64,000 bases of DNA. Source: Isoetes taiwanensis (lineage: Eukaryota > Streptophyta > Lycopodiopsida > Isoetales > Isoetaceae). Below, piece by piece: positions 10,398 through 22,041 of the stretch. A program made the position numbers and the translations under genes. Numbering within the stretch: the stretch's first letter is position 1; each line of letters begins with the position of its first letter. The notes beneath the pieces are model-generated. The model saw only the letters and a list, made by a program, of their open reading frames with translations. It did no database searches and was not told the DNA's origin. Where the stretch lies: positions 1,097,962-1,161,961 of the forward strand of contig JAJEKV010000130.1 of assembly GCA_021234155.1 (NCBI GenBank). The letters are read 5' to 3'.

Positions 10398-13300
10398 TGT
10401 TTTACTGTGTTGCATCCAGCCCTAGATTCAATGGCCACGATTTGATTGACGTAGTTGGACGATGAGGATTCAATTAAAACTCCAACCAAACAAGTTTTGT
10501 TACCCTATCAAGCCGATATTCGATGCCTACTTAGACACGGAGGTGAATATGGCGATGGATGTTGGTGCAACCTTTTGGCCATTGACCTCTGCCACCACAC
10601 CGGATTGCCTCAAAACAACTTCCGGGGATCCACTTTCGGTGGTGCTTCTTGATGAATTTTGGAATGCTATATCCAAAGATCTTGAGTAACTATTCTTTTG
10701 TGCATCCGAGGTTCAATCCACTACCTTATGTATGATTTTCTCACTTTGGCAGGCTTTGGCTTCTTGGTGATCATACCTTTAAATTTTCAGCCATACTACA
10801 AGGCATCAACCCATTGAGAGCAAATGGTGCAAACTATAGGGACTAGCGATGTGTGTATTCTTCCCTGAAGGAGTATTCCAAAGCTCTAAAGCTATGCTTA
10901 ACGAAGATATGAGGCCCCAATATAAAGAGAAGATTGAAGATGAGAAGAAACCAAAGATACCTGTTCTCATAAAGCCTCATAAAGTCGCCTTTTACAGTTC
11001 TAGTTATGCATTCATTTTGCAAAAATGCGCAAGATCATTTGTAGAAATTCGTAATAGGGATTGTTGATGGCAATATTACAAAAGGTTGTAACAATGTTTG
11101 CGGATAGATGTGCTTATTTCTCAAAATTAACAATTAATTTTATTGAAATTCGAACTTTGTTGTGGCATCAAGATTTAAATTTTAATAAATCTAATCTATG
11201 TACCCCATATAAGCTATTGGACATGATAATTTGAATTTGTGCATGATTGTTGGTTATGAATGTAGGATTTTAATCCAAATTATATAAGGTGCCTTTTGGG
11301 ACATTTTTTGTTTTGGGAGTTCCAAAGGGATATTTTCTTTGAAAGATGATCTAAGTGTATCATTTTGTTTTTCCACAATATAGATATAACTCTAAGGGAT
11401 GCTCCCATCGAGTCATTGCAAAAAGATGTACTTCATTGGCACGGCAGCTCACTAGCTCTATAGTAATGCCTTATATTGAAAAGTCATAAGAGGTGCTCTG
11501 CGGTTGTTCTCGGGGGTACTTCTTTTGCGGATGGGATTTGCTTAAATTGAATTTAATTGAAACATTTTTTAGAGGGAGATGTATAGTCATTATCCCTTAT
11601 ATTGAAACATTTATTAAAGGGATGTCGTATAATGCCATTATCGGGCTAGATTTTATTTTTAATGGGTTCGAGGGGGATGCTAAGGTGTTAAGGTAATATT
11701 TTGATGTTTGATTTTTTAATAGGTACAAGGGACATAATAGCATGACTAAGAAATTGTAAAACTATTGGAGCAGTCTCTTTTTCTCTTCAGAAGTTGTAGA
11801 ATTATGTAATGGATTGAACAATTGAATATATATAAAAAGATGAGTGTGAAATTCTATTTTCTAAAGGTAAATCCTATTTGCTATTTGAGGCTTTTTATTT
11901 TTTTCATCTTTCGGTTTATTTATGTTATAGAATTTATAAATTATCTTTGAATGGAGCATCCTATAACCGAATGGATAGTTGAGGAGAATTTGCAATTGTC
12001 TCAAAGCATAGGAATAGAAATTTCCTTGATAAGTTATAAAACTATCCTCCATATATTGAACGTGTATGTATTTTCGATATTATGATCGCATTTAAAGGCA
12101 TTGGTTTGAAAAGATAACGCTTCCAAACAAGATGAGCCAATTGCATATAATGGAAACAAGGTTATTCAAGATTAAAAAAGCACTTGAAATTATGTATCTA
12201 CAATACTTGAAAGTGTTGAGATTATTTGGTTTCCATTTGAGGCATTAATGATTGAAGTTATACTCGAATGTCGAGATGCTTTGCATGAAGGGCAGAGTTG
12301 TAGACTACTTTTTTCTTCATAATGTAGACATTAATTTGATAAAAGAGTGATTCCCATTGACAAGAGGCTGTATGAAATTGTAAGGAGCTAGAATGCGATA
12401 AATCAATAAATGGTCATAAGGGAAGCAAAATATTGCAACATCAAGTTGTTTGGACCAAATCATTCACCAAATTAAAATGTAAGACACGCTACTAAAGCCA
12501 TTGATTCTTTGACCATAAGTTATATAAAGACAAATTCAAATACCACTATTTTGTTGCATTGCACAAGCACATTTATTTGTTGAACATTGATCGTCCCTAT
12601 CTAGAAAAAGTGTACAAACATTAGGTCTCTATTTGTAGAGTATGAGAATGCTCTAATTGTTTGATGTAATTGTTTGATGCAGAATATATGGATTTCTTGC
12701 TCAATAGATTATACAATTTCTTGCTCTTCTTGATTCCTTATTTACATCGAGGTGATGTGCTGAAAAGCGTGAGCATACTTCAAAAATTAACCTCTTCAAA
12801 TGATTTAGAATCAAGGGGTAGAGTTAAGGATTAAGAATTTACTGACTTTTTCAAAGAATATGATTGAGGTGATATGTATATTTTGCCCTAAGGCTCGAAA
12901 TTTTCCATAATCAAACTCAATGACTTGCCCATTCCCACACTTAAATACAATTTCGAATGAAGACACATCCACTAATTAAGTTGGGGGTTTGGTTACATAT
13001 CCAAAGAACTTAGATTTCAAAACCAATGAATTGTTCACAATTGCCGCTTTTGGATCCTAATTGTTTCGAACTTGCAAGATGGCCCATTCTCTATTTGTTA
13101 ATCTCACCCTAAGTATACAATGGTGCTCTCTTTATAAGTACAATACATAACAATGGTGATTGCCACCATTCTAAGATACAAGGGTGGTCTTTATTAGGAC
13201 CGTAAATCATAAAGCCACCACCCAAAGTCCAAAGTGCTCTTCTCTCTTGAGGCGACCGTCATATGTCCTTGAGTTTACAAGTCTAAGTTTACAAGGATGA

Positions 13301-13724
13301 ACTTGCATTTAATAGCATTGAGGAATAATAACACTATTTGACATCTTCCACTTTGAACCACTATTAAGGTAAAAAAGAAAAGGAAAAGGTGTAAAAAGGT
13401 AAAGGTTACACCTTCATGATACAAGTGGTCCGCAAACACCATGTCAAATACATATTCACGTGGAGTTTTTAAAAGGCCATACCTTTTTTCAAAAAATGTG
13501 CCTTCCACCTTTTTCAAACCTTTTTGCCATATTATAAAATAGGAAGAGACTTTCAAAGAACTTTTCATTTCACAAGGCAAATGAAAGGCAACATAATCCT
13601 TCACACTGTGTTTCAACTTCCTCCGGCATTACACCATGTTTTAGTCCTCCACATGATATCCGGATAATGTGGTCTGGTTCCTTAGGGCATTCCTAGTATT
13701 TAAAGTACTCCAACCAACTGATTG
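10398..13724. mobile_element. Unidentified insertion splitting the LINE
   Basis: LINE coding sequence stops at about 10392 and resumes with RT motif A near 13725, so the intervening 3.3 kb was inserted, or replaced about 60 codons. The insert starts AATGTTTTACTGTGTTGCAT and CCAGCCCTAGATTCAATGGC, words related to the heads of the polypurine elements further right. It is AT-rich. Short open stretches at 10462-10689 and 10849-11067 show no recognisable domain. I see no LTRs, terminal inverted repeats or clear target duplication, so its class is unknown. Confidence 0.5.
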
Positions 13725-15562
13725 GCCTCCTAAAGCTCGATATTACAAAGGCTTTTGAGGCGGATTTGGAAGCCCAAATGGTGTTGAAAAATTGGGATTC
13801 TCATATTTGTTTTCCCTTATTTTGCAAAGATTAAAGAATTCTACAGAGGGCATTCTTATTAATGGAGAATGCAGTCCATTCAAGGATATGAAAAGAGATG
13901 GATTATCCCCTGGGTTGCCTCTTGCTCGTTTTTTGTTTCTAATTGTTAAGGAAAACCATCAATAGTAATTTAAAAATGGCAAGGAATCTTAACCTAATCA
14001 AAGGCCTTAGTCCTCCCCCTCCCCAGCCCCACAAGGGAGAATGAGATCTTGAATGTTCATTTTCCAGACGATACCTTTCTCTTTGTGCATCTGGAGGAAC
14101 AATCCATTCAGAACACTCAAGCTATCCTGGAGGACTTTGGTAAATGCTCAGGGTGCAAAATCAACCCCATCAAGACTAAGCTTATATCAAGGCATCAAGA
14201 GGAGGGTGAACAAGTAGCTTTATCTTTAGGATGTATATATCTCTCCCCTAGCACTAAGACCAAAATTCTTGGCATTTCTTATGCTATTAGAGTCAATGCT
14301 TGTGACCTCTGGGAGGACCTCATTGACAAGTTTTACAGGAAGGTTGATTCTCTTAATTCTAAGTTTCTGTCCAAGAATGGAAGAGCCATCCTGGCAAATT
14401 CGGTCATCCTCCTCTCAGGTTTACCAATCTTCAATTATCATGGCTCCTAAGAAAGTACTTACCAAGATGCAAAGCATTATTGGAAGGTTCATTGCAGGGG
14501 GATCAAGTCGAAGGTGTTGGATTCCAATCTCTATGGAGGAATGTTGCAAGCAAAAAAGTAAGGGAGGATTGGGGGTGATTAATATTGAGAAGCAGGCCAT
14601 TGCTTTGGCTGCAAAATATTTCTTTAGGGCCTGCAACAACCAAATTAATCACCTTGTAAGTGGTCTCATTAATTATTATATTGAGAAATGCCACCCCTTT
14701 GGATGGAGAAACCTCAAGCTGCAGCTCCCTATAGTATATATTTTGATTTCACTGTCCCCTCCTCCACACCCTTGATCATCAAGAAGTGGATCAGAGCTTG
14801 GGTTAAGATCAAAGGTATATATACATTCAGTATCAGCCAATTTTTTGGAGCCCCTCATTGATTCTAGATGATCCCAACATGTGCTTGGCTACTAACTTCC
14901 CTAAGTTAACCAAGCAATGGACTAATAGAGGCATAATCTACATTAGGGATCATCCATAATTTTAAATATCATGAGTCTGTTCTCAGGGATCTGGGTGATA
15001 ATTCCAAGCAGTTGTTCAATAGTATTTCCCTGAAATTGGCAGTTGGAGATTGGCATAACTCTGATGAATTTTGGCATATTAATGGTTTTTGTGGTTACAG
15101 GATCAACTTGGCTTACAGGTACCTTAGTAGGAATCAAAATATTTCCATTCATACCAAATGGAACATTGAGCGAGAGAGGGCTATCAGGAACTTAATTTTT
15201 ATGTGGCAGAGCCCCATCCATCCGAAAATCAAAGCTTTTATGTGGCAGTTCTGGCATAGAGCCCTTGCTACCAACAAGAAGAGATGGAGGTTAAATATGT
15301 CTAATTCTGATATTTGTATTAGGTGTGTGCAGGACTAGGAAAATGAAGAACATCTCTTGAAAAATTGTCTTTGGGCAGAATGGACACTGGAATTAGCTGA
15401 AACTGAGCTAAATATTCCTGATCTAGCCAATATGCAAGCCATTGACCTCTTTTTCCCAGCCAACCCAGTAGAATGGCGGAGGTACATTCTCCTATGGAGA
15501 ATTTGGAAGGGGAGAAATGCTTTAATCTTCAAGGACGCTATAACATTATAATATAAGATAGG
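13725..15562 (+). pseudogene. LINE ORF2, second part of reverse transcriptase and zf-RVT
   Basis: It resumes with LLKLDITKAFE (RT motif A), then DGLSPGLPLA (motif B region) and HFPDDTFLF at about 14060, the position of the catalytic FADD box. KINPIKTKLI and STKTKILGI follow. The thumb/connection region includes IIGRFIAGGSSRRCW and KSKGGLGVINIEKQA (14460-14600). The zf-RVT region PIHPKIKAFMWQFWHRALAT with C-x2-C and EEHLLKNCLWAEW lies at 15215-15390. Internal stops at several points and a frameshift near 14440 show it is non-functional. Confidence 0.8.
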
Positions 15563-15660
15563 CAAACCAATTTTTGAATTGCTTCAATAATATAAAAGCA
15601 CTTTCCATAATTTCCTTACCACAAATAAACTAGAATTCTAGAGTACACTTTAAATCCTCT

Positions 15661-16250
15661 CTGAAAATATATGCCAGTATCGCATTAAGAAGAATGTAAA
15701 TAATTCTCCTATATAACCTGGAAACAAGTAGAAATTAAGTTAAGAGCTTAAATAAAACTTGGCTATATAACATAAAAAACATAAAGGACTGTGATGTTTT
15801 ATGGTTTACACTTAGATTTAGCCTCTGGCCTCTTTCTTTTCGAGAGGTCACAACTAGCTTGTGATATGTCTGTTCCAATTTATCCATGTTTATTTAATGG
15901 TTGATGGATGCTCTAGTGTATTCCCAGCCGCAGGATGCAAGAATATTCCCTCGGATATTCCCTCTAGGAGCAGTGCAGCCGTACACGTCCGAGATGGGGT
16001 CAAACGCTTAGTTGGCCCTATTCTTTAGGGCCCTTGACAACCATTGCACAAGCAATTAATATTGCATTGACCCCAGATTAGAAGAGGGCCTGAAATAGGC
16101 AGCAATCTGAAAATAGAAGAAAGGCTAAGATAAACTTTCTATGTTTGCTACCACAAACACGAGGCACACGCTTGCGCCTACCAAAAGGGCTGCACCAACC
16201 GAACTCCCTACCTTCTGCTGCATCCAGGCTGCTGCAACTACAAGTGAAAT
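15661..16250. other. Spacer, no gene seen
   Basis: AT-rich sequence after the LINE. No protein-like ORF or structured repeat was recognised on either strand. Confidence 0.5.
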
Positions 16251-16254
16251 GAGG

Positions 16255-16330
16255 AAAATGATCGGGGATTCGAACCCCCAAGAAGCAATATAATGCATTC
16301 GCCTCTAAAGGGCAGGGGCTATTCCCATGC
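16255..16330 (-). other. tRNA-like B-box sequence (possible tRNA/SINE remnant)
   Basis: The minus strand has GGGGGTTCGAATCCCCG at about 16263-16279, a perfect TpsiC arm and match to the RNA polymerase III B box GGTTCGANNCC. Upstream, TTTAGAGGCGAATGCATT does not fold into a normal anticodon arm, and no clear A box or acceptor stem is present. It is more likely a tRNA-derived SINE fragment or decayed tRNA than a working tRNA gene. Confidence 0.3.
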
Positions 16331-16893
16331 ACATGCACATGCAATCACACGATGATTTTCCCTTTATTTTTTCAAATTTTCAGTTCTTTTTTTTTCCGCG
16401 ATCCAATCATATGAAGCCACAAAACACACCAAAATCTGGTTTTTCCAATCGTGAAACACTTTTTTTTCTCACCGCAATCCATTTCCACATCCCTTTTGAT
16501 TTTTTATTTCCTTTTCTGATGCATAACACCCGTAGCACACAAAGGACACACAGAAAGAAAGCAAAGCAAAGAATCATACAAGCATACCAGTATCTAGTAT
16601 GTTGTTCATAAAAGATTGTATGCCCCACGATAAGAAGAGCCAGAAGATTCATATCGCCCGATATGCCGGGCGCCATCTCTAGTGACCTCCACCTCTTCCC
16701 ACTCCATGTGGGAAACGACCCTCCTCCAATGCCGAAAACAAAGCGGCCAAGTCAAGCATCCTAAAAACAATGGACAGAGGCCGCCACCCAAGCAAGAGTA
16801 TTAATGTTAATAACAATGCTTGAGACCACTTCTAGAGCAACTCGACACGCCCCCGCTCGAGAGAATGCAACAGAGAGGGCATTGCATTATGAA

Positions 16894-17900
16894 TTACGCC
16901 ATGGATACTTGGTCGGGAGTAATAGGGCCCATGAGAGGGAAGATAGATGAGGCCTCTTCATCATTGTCAATGTTAATCACGCTATCCCCGACAGTTGGCC
17001 TCATCCCGACAACTCCAACAGCAATCTCCATCCCTACAGTCCCATTACCACGTTCCATCTCTAGTCCAGGCATAAAGAAATAACTGCAAACAAAGATGCA
17101 ACATCAAAACAAAGAGAAACATATGTACAAAACCTGCAGGCAGCCCCCCTACAACCACAGGTCAACCAACTGCCATTGTGTAATCCGTGGTGTCAAGAGG
17201 TATGAAATCAGTCCCAGGCATGTCCACGACAGCCTGAGGCCTGAAATCATCATCCTCCCCTTCCACGAAGTTCTCATCCATATCTCCAGGCGTGGCAGCC
17301 TCATCCCAATATTGTTTTCTACCCTTTCCAATCCGCTGAATGGGTTCCATCCTAGCCGAGATGCCATACGGCACACACCTCACATCACTTGGCAATGTGA
17401 CTTTGGGGTTTAGTGTCAGGTGCCAGGCGGCCTTCACCCTATGCTCAGATATAAATGCTATGTTAGAAGGAAGGATCCAGCTTACCAGTTCTAAGCATCC
17501 TAGTGACTGTGTACACAAGGCTAGAACTCAGCTGCCTTCCCCCATGATAGTTCACAAAATGAAGGGCTCTTCCCAAGAGGTTCCTGAAACTACCACATGC
17601 TTGATGCCCCCTGCACCATAGAGCAAGTACAGGTCCTTGCCCATCTCCAACTTGCGCTCAGACACATTCTTTGTGTGCAGCTTGAAGTGTGGCTTCCCCA
17701 TATCCTTCAAGCAATACCCTATTAGCCCCTCGAAACAATGGAGCTTGCTATTCTTTAACGCCTTACAAACAAGAACAATCCCCATAGGCTTCTTACCTCC
17801 CCACCCAAACCTCCGCTTCATGGCCAAATTCACAACTCTAGGGGACTTGAGTAAGCCTAAAAGACACACCGGTAATGCGGTGATCTAGTCTCCACGCCTC
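16894..17900 (-). pseudogene. Rep-like gene remnant, possibly replitron-type HUH transposon
   Basis: A frame at 17869-17552 contains KRRFGWGGKKPMGIVLVCKA, then FEGLIGYCLKDMGKPHFKLH, then a VSERKLEMGKDLYLLYG segment. After a frameshift, another frame continues NLLGRALHFVNYHGGRQLSS and VTRMLRTGKLDPSF. The order (I-GYC-KD-G-PHF, then YG, then the N-L-G-ALHF block) matches my recollection of Rep-like proteins of transposons in algae, mosses and protists, including replitrons. This is memory, not a search. A third frame (17518-17162) carries an acidic stretch, and a last exon-like piece (17083-16894) follows a good acceptor TTTGTTTGCAG and contains VINIDNDEE. The catalytic HUH and Tyr residues were not found, so the enzyme class is unproven. 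Frameshifts show decay. Confidence 0.4.
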
Positions 17901-18252
17901 CTCTCACGCCCGAAAGACTAAACATAGTCCTTCCTCACGTAAATTAAGGAGCAAGTCACGTAACTCGGGGTGCATCCATGCCTACCACACCCGATTGTCA
18001 CCTCACGAGGAGCGCCGAGGTCCCGTGGCTTGCCAAGGAAGCAAGCGCCCGTGTACTCCGCAGTCGCCATGATCGGCCAGGTCCACCGCGACCTGCCTTG
18101 CTCTACCGCGACGTTCCATCCGGGCGTAACCGATCTCTCTTACCTCCAACAGGCCCTGAGCCGCCAAGGGCCCATTATTGCCAGGCGTAAGCCAAAAAGT
18201 GGAGCCGAGCATCACCCATATTAACCACTTTCAAAATAGACGATGTAATGCA

Positions 18253-18786
18253 TCAAGGGTACGCCATCAAGCGGCAAGAATCGGTTTTCCGCAGCAGAAT
18301 CCGATAGGGGACTAAAGGTTTCACCCAAGTGCCCGTGCCAAAAATGCCTTTTCCACTGCCCAAGTCATTCCGTGTCGCCAAAGAGACGGCCAGGGCCCCA
18401 AACCTCGACCCCCTGCGAAGGACATGCTCGACCGGCCCAAAACAGATGTGACTGATGGCCCCAATCATAGAGTCTTCACCGTGGACTTGTTTCAAGATAG
18501 GGGTTTTGGATGTTGCTCTAGATATAAAATCATATGGAAGGGGGTCAAATATTCCTATCATGAACTTGTATACTAGGGGTTTTTTCACTACCCTATACAC
18601 GCGGATAGCATGTGTTGTATAAAGAAGGTGTCTCCCTCGGGGTTCATTGCAAAAAGGAGGTGAGAAGAGGGTGGTGACATCGGTTGGACAGGGTAGAATA
18701 TGGCCCATGAAGCACCTCTTAGTACAGATTTCTATCGTCTTCAAGTTGCTCCGGTAGCTTGGAACAAGTTGGAGAGCGTTGCACAT
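18253..18786 (-). CDS. Hypothetical ORF, 177 residues, no recognisable domain
   Basis: Open frame from MCNALQLVPSYRSNLKTIEI to a stop at 18253. It is longer than chance would usually give in this AT-rich window, but the composition is not strongly protein-like. It lies just upstream of the Rep-like remnant, on the same strand, and could be its decayed 5' part or an antisense accident. No motif was recognised. Confidence 0.2.
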   Translation of the reverse strand: MCNALQLVPSYRSNLKTIEICTKRCFMGHILPCPTDVTTLFSPPFCNEPRGRHLLYTTHAIRVYRVVKKPLVYKFMIGIFDPLPYDFISRATSKTPILKQVHGEDSMIGAISHICFGPVEHVLRRGSRFGALAVSLATRNDLGSGKGIFGTGTWVKPLVPYRILLRKTDSCRLMAYP

Positions 18787-18937
18787 GACATTGGCATTAG
18801 GTTGTCCGTGTGTGAAGAGGGTGTAATCGTTGTGATAGCATGACCACTACATTGTAATGAACCCAATTATAAATGTGACTTCTTGATTTTTATTGGAGTC
18901 TGTGATTTCTTGTCTACGCATCCCAGAAGAAAGTTCG

Positions 18938-19085
18938 AAATGTCTTGTTAAAGAGATTCACCTCACACGAAAAAATTTGTATTTTCAATGACTTGACTCG
19001 CATTCGAGAAAAAAGGGGTGAAATGTCTTCGTGTAGGGACCAAACCTCATACGAAAAAACTCGTCTTTTCAATAATTAACTAGAG
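18938..19085. repeat. Two imperfect tandem copies, period about 82 bp
   Basis: GAAATGTCTT begins at 18938 and again near 19020. Each is followed by ACCTCAYACGAAAAAA and TTTTCAAT words in the same order. It is a short local duplication of unknown role, followed by an A-run at 19109-19122. Confidence 0.6.
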
Positions 19086-19890
19086 CAAGAAAGCTTCACC
19101 ACGTCCAAAAAAAAAAAAAAACAATAAAACCGGACATAACTAGCCTAGACAACAACCTTACTAGCAACTCCCATAACTAGCAATGCTGGGCATCAATTTT
19201 AGTTCTCGAATATGATGACCCTGAAGGGTTGGTGTCATCCATGCCTTTAAATGCTTCACCCACCCAAATTGATGAGCTAAGTTGATATTTGGAATCCCGA
19301 ATAATAGCCCCTCCTCTGCATATGCAATCATCCCCAATGCTTCAAATATCCCAAAAATTAATCTAACTTATAATAAATGTGGAAAAAACCCATAAACCCA
19401 TTTGAAGAAACCCTTGGCAAAAACTTCTCCCATCCTGCAGAATTGGGAGAGAAGTGCTTTCCATTTTCATAATTTTAAATTGGTGGCCATTTCAATTAGC
19501 AATCTATAAATTGCCATTGCCTTTCTATGTATTTTTTTTGTACACACTATTCCGTTTGGATTCTCCATTGGTGTTGCATTATGAGAATATGGCATTTGCA
19601 TATGAAGCTACACTAATAGGAAACCCTAGTTTTGGCTTTTGCAAAATTGAGAAATATTTGAGAAGAATTAATATTGGATTATGTATACATCAAATTAACA
19701 TCAGATTTGAAAGCAATTCACATTAAATTACTAGAATACTCTTCTTATTTAGAAATGGACACATTCAAATCAACAAAAACAAAACGGGTCGTCTGGACCA
19801 AGCATGACCTTCAAAATATAATGTGCAACACTGGAGGATGAAACACTACCTTCCCTTAAGAAAAACTAACGTTAATATTTAATATCATTT

Positions 19891-20448
19891 TCATTTATCT
19901 AAACATAATATAAGGCGACAAGAAATAGCAACAAACAAGGAGAACCCAAACAACACGATAGCGCTGGTCGTTAAAAAAGCATCCTTTGGAATTCTCATTC
20001 TCTTGTCTCGTGGACGTTTTTCTCGAATTTCATCTATATTGAACCCTTCACCCTGTTCTTCAAGTTTATCAAGAGCATCATGTATTGCCGTTATATTTGC
20101 CTTCTCATTGTAAATTCCTCGTTCTAAATCTTTCTTAACTTTTAGCTTGTACCACACCCCGACCATTGTTGTAAAAGATGAAACGAGAGATAGAATCATG
20201 GGAATCCAAAAAAACTTGCATTCTATCCTGGTAGTTTGAGCGATCGCAGTTGATGATTACCCTTGGAAAACAAAATACAACCCTAGTAGTTGGTAAATTT
20301 CATTCGTAGTGCCACCCAAGTTCTCTTCTTTATGCTCTATGCGTTGGGCAAGTAGTTTCTCTTCCTTCTTCCACCGATCATGTCGTAATTTTAGGCAAGC
20401 ATTTGTCTCAATTTCAAGCAAGACATCTCGCCCTTGATGAGTGGACAT
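19891..20448 (-). pseudogene. Plant uncharacterised membrane-protein gene, one in-frame stop
   Basis: It starts MSTHQGRDVLLEIETNACLK at 20448 and reads through a charged helical region to NEIYQLLGLYFVFQG, where a TAA follows. The same frame then goes on AIAQTT, FFWIPMILSLVSSFTTMVG, a charged segment (KVKKDLERGIYNEKANITAI) and a C-terminal membrane helix (TTSAIVLFGFSLFVAIS) to a natural stop at 19891. The YFVFQG...A-AQ...SLLASLVT...VGV pattern matches a small plant family of uncharacterised proteins with three membrane segments. Total length, about 185 codons, fits a whole intronless gene. The stop seems to come from two nearby single-base indels that restore the frame. It could also be a very recently disabled gene. 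Confidence 0.6.
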
Positions 20449-20952
20449 CTATTGGATGAAACAAATAGATAATTTTAAGCCGAAGAAAGAAAAAAGCTTG
20501 GAAATCATATTCATGAATAAATCATGCTTACTAATTACTAAGCCTTATTGGCATAAGATGTTCCTGTTTTGTAGCCAGTTAAACTAAATGTGGAGTAATC
20601 ATGCAAAAAACTTATTTTTCTAATAGCTTTCGGGCCTTACGTTAAGCTACAGTTTTCTAGCCACACAAAAATTCTTCTGTTCAGTGCAATATCATAACTA
20701 CCTTGAAATAAGTCGTAAATACGTTGAGGATGCGCAGATCCTCTGCGACCTTCTCCTCCTGCTCTCTTCGGGCTTCCTTCCGTCTGCTCTTGGCCTTATG
20801 TAGAGTCCTCCATTATTTTATCTACGACGTGGTCAGCATTATTTTTACTAATACGACTTAGTCCAGATGAGCTGCCGTTGCTGTTTGTTTATTTGTTTAA
20901 ACAGGCCATGCTGAACATCTTTTATCTCATATGATAATGTTTTAGGGTCGTG
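20449..20952. other. Spacer upstream of the membrane-protein pseudogene
   Basis: AT-rich, with no gene seen. A CT-rich stretch with CTTCTCCTCCTGCTCTCTTC lies at 20748-20768. Promoter elements of the pseudogene would be here, but none is distinctive. Confidence 0.4.
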
Positions 20953-21230
20953 GATCCAGCCCGACAAAATAATGTTTTACGACCAGCAAGCAGAGCGGAG
21001 CAGTGCAAGGCTGACAAAATACAGAGAAGAAAATGTAGAGAGATGCCTTAGCTCAAAATCTTCTATTATAAATTTTTAGTGTAAGTGTTGGACCCAGCCC
21101 GACAAAATAATGTTTTACGACCAGCAAGCAGAGCGGAGCAGTGTAGAGAGATGCCTTATAGCTCAAAATCTTCTATTATAAATTTTTAGTGTAAGTGTTG
21201 GACCCAGCCCTAAATTGGGCGGCTAGGATT
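20953..21230. repeat. Tandem duplication with CCAGCCCGACAAAATAATG unit
   Basis: Units start at 20953 and 21091, and a third partial one at 21201. They share GACAAAATAATGTTTTACGA, the CAGCAAGCAGAGCGGAGCAG word, and an AGAGATGCCTTA...TCTTCTATTATAAATTT tail. The first unit is about 29 bp longer because of an internal segment containing a second CTGACAAAATAC. The third breaks off into GACCCAGCCCTAAATTGGGC. Confidence 0.8.
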
Positions 21231-22041
21231 CAGTCACGCCTAAATCGGATGGTGAGGATTTGATCTCCTTTCAATCATGCCACTAAACTAATCTAGGGTT
21301 CCGTTCAAAGTTTGTTCTTCAGTGCCGGAAGGTTTTTTATTTCTTCACTGTGCCGCTATTTCTTTAGCGGTGTTTCAGGTTTCCCAAAGCACTGTAAGCA
21401 GAGATTTGAAATGAATTTGAGATATCCTTGAGTTAAAATTATATATAGTATCCAGCACTCACCGACGCTCAACATGTGACTGTCCCTCCGTGATTTCCAT
21501 ACTTGCATTGGCCCTAAAGAGCTGGTGTATTGATCTTGAATCTGATGCAATGTCATAACAGCGTGGCTGTTTCTAGAGCTCCTGCAAAATGGAAAAAATA
21601 GTCGGATGGGCTCTACACAGGTCTGGCTCCTGCATCGCATCTCTATTTTTATGGGTTGGCTCATGCATTCATATCTTTATTTTGTGGATACAGATGTCAT
21701 TGCTCTGCCTTTCTTTCTATATACGTTACAGTATTGGTTTTTGGATTGTAGACCATGTTTCATGATCCGGATGCTGCAAGGAGAGCTTTTGTGGAATCGA
21801 TTCTGATAGATGGTTTCTGCAATAGAGCTCTGATCATTTTCGTAGTGGCCTTAGCAGGACCAGCCGATGTTAAGGAAAGGAATGGGCTTAACCGAGTTTT
21901 TCTGTTTTAGGGTATGGAAGCTCTCTAAACTCTTTACATAACGGTTTTTGCATGACAAATCCAGCATTAAAAGCTCTATCATGCCCAAAAGCTCGAATGT
22001 TTCAATCCAGTTCTTCCTGGCTCATGTATTTTTTGCTACAA

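Larger units (their letters stand above)
6772..15660 (+). mobile_element. Plant LINE (non-LTR retrotransposon), decayed and split
   Basis: In order on the plus strand there are an ORF1 with a DUF4283-like region, an AP-type endonuclease, a reverse transcriptase in two pieces (8757-10397 and 13725-14440) and a zf-RVT region. This is the usual plant L1/RTE-type order. Many frameshifts and stops separate the pieces. The RT is interrupted by about 3.3 kb of unrelated DNA (10398-13724). The 5' UTR may reach back to about 6.1 kb. No poly(A) tail or target duplication was found at the right end near 15660, so the ends are approximate. Confidence 0.8.

Noticed and set aside
19168-19192. AACTAGCAATGCTGGGCATC as a third Helitron end
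   Set aside because: Only half of the hairpin is present and spacing to CTAG is wrong; at most a deleted remnant.
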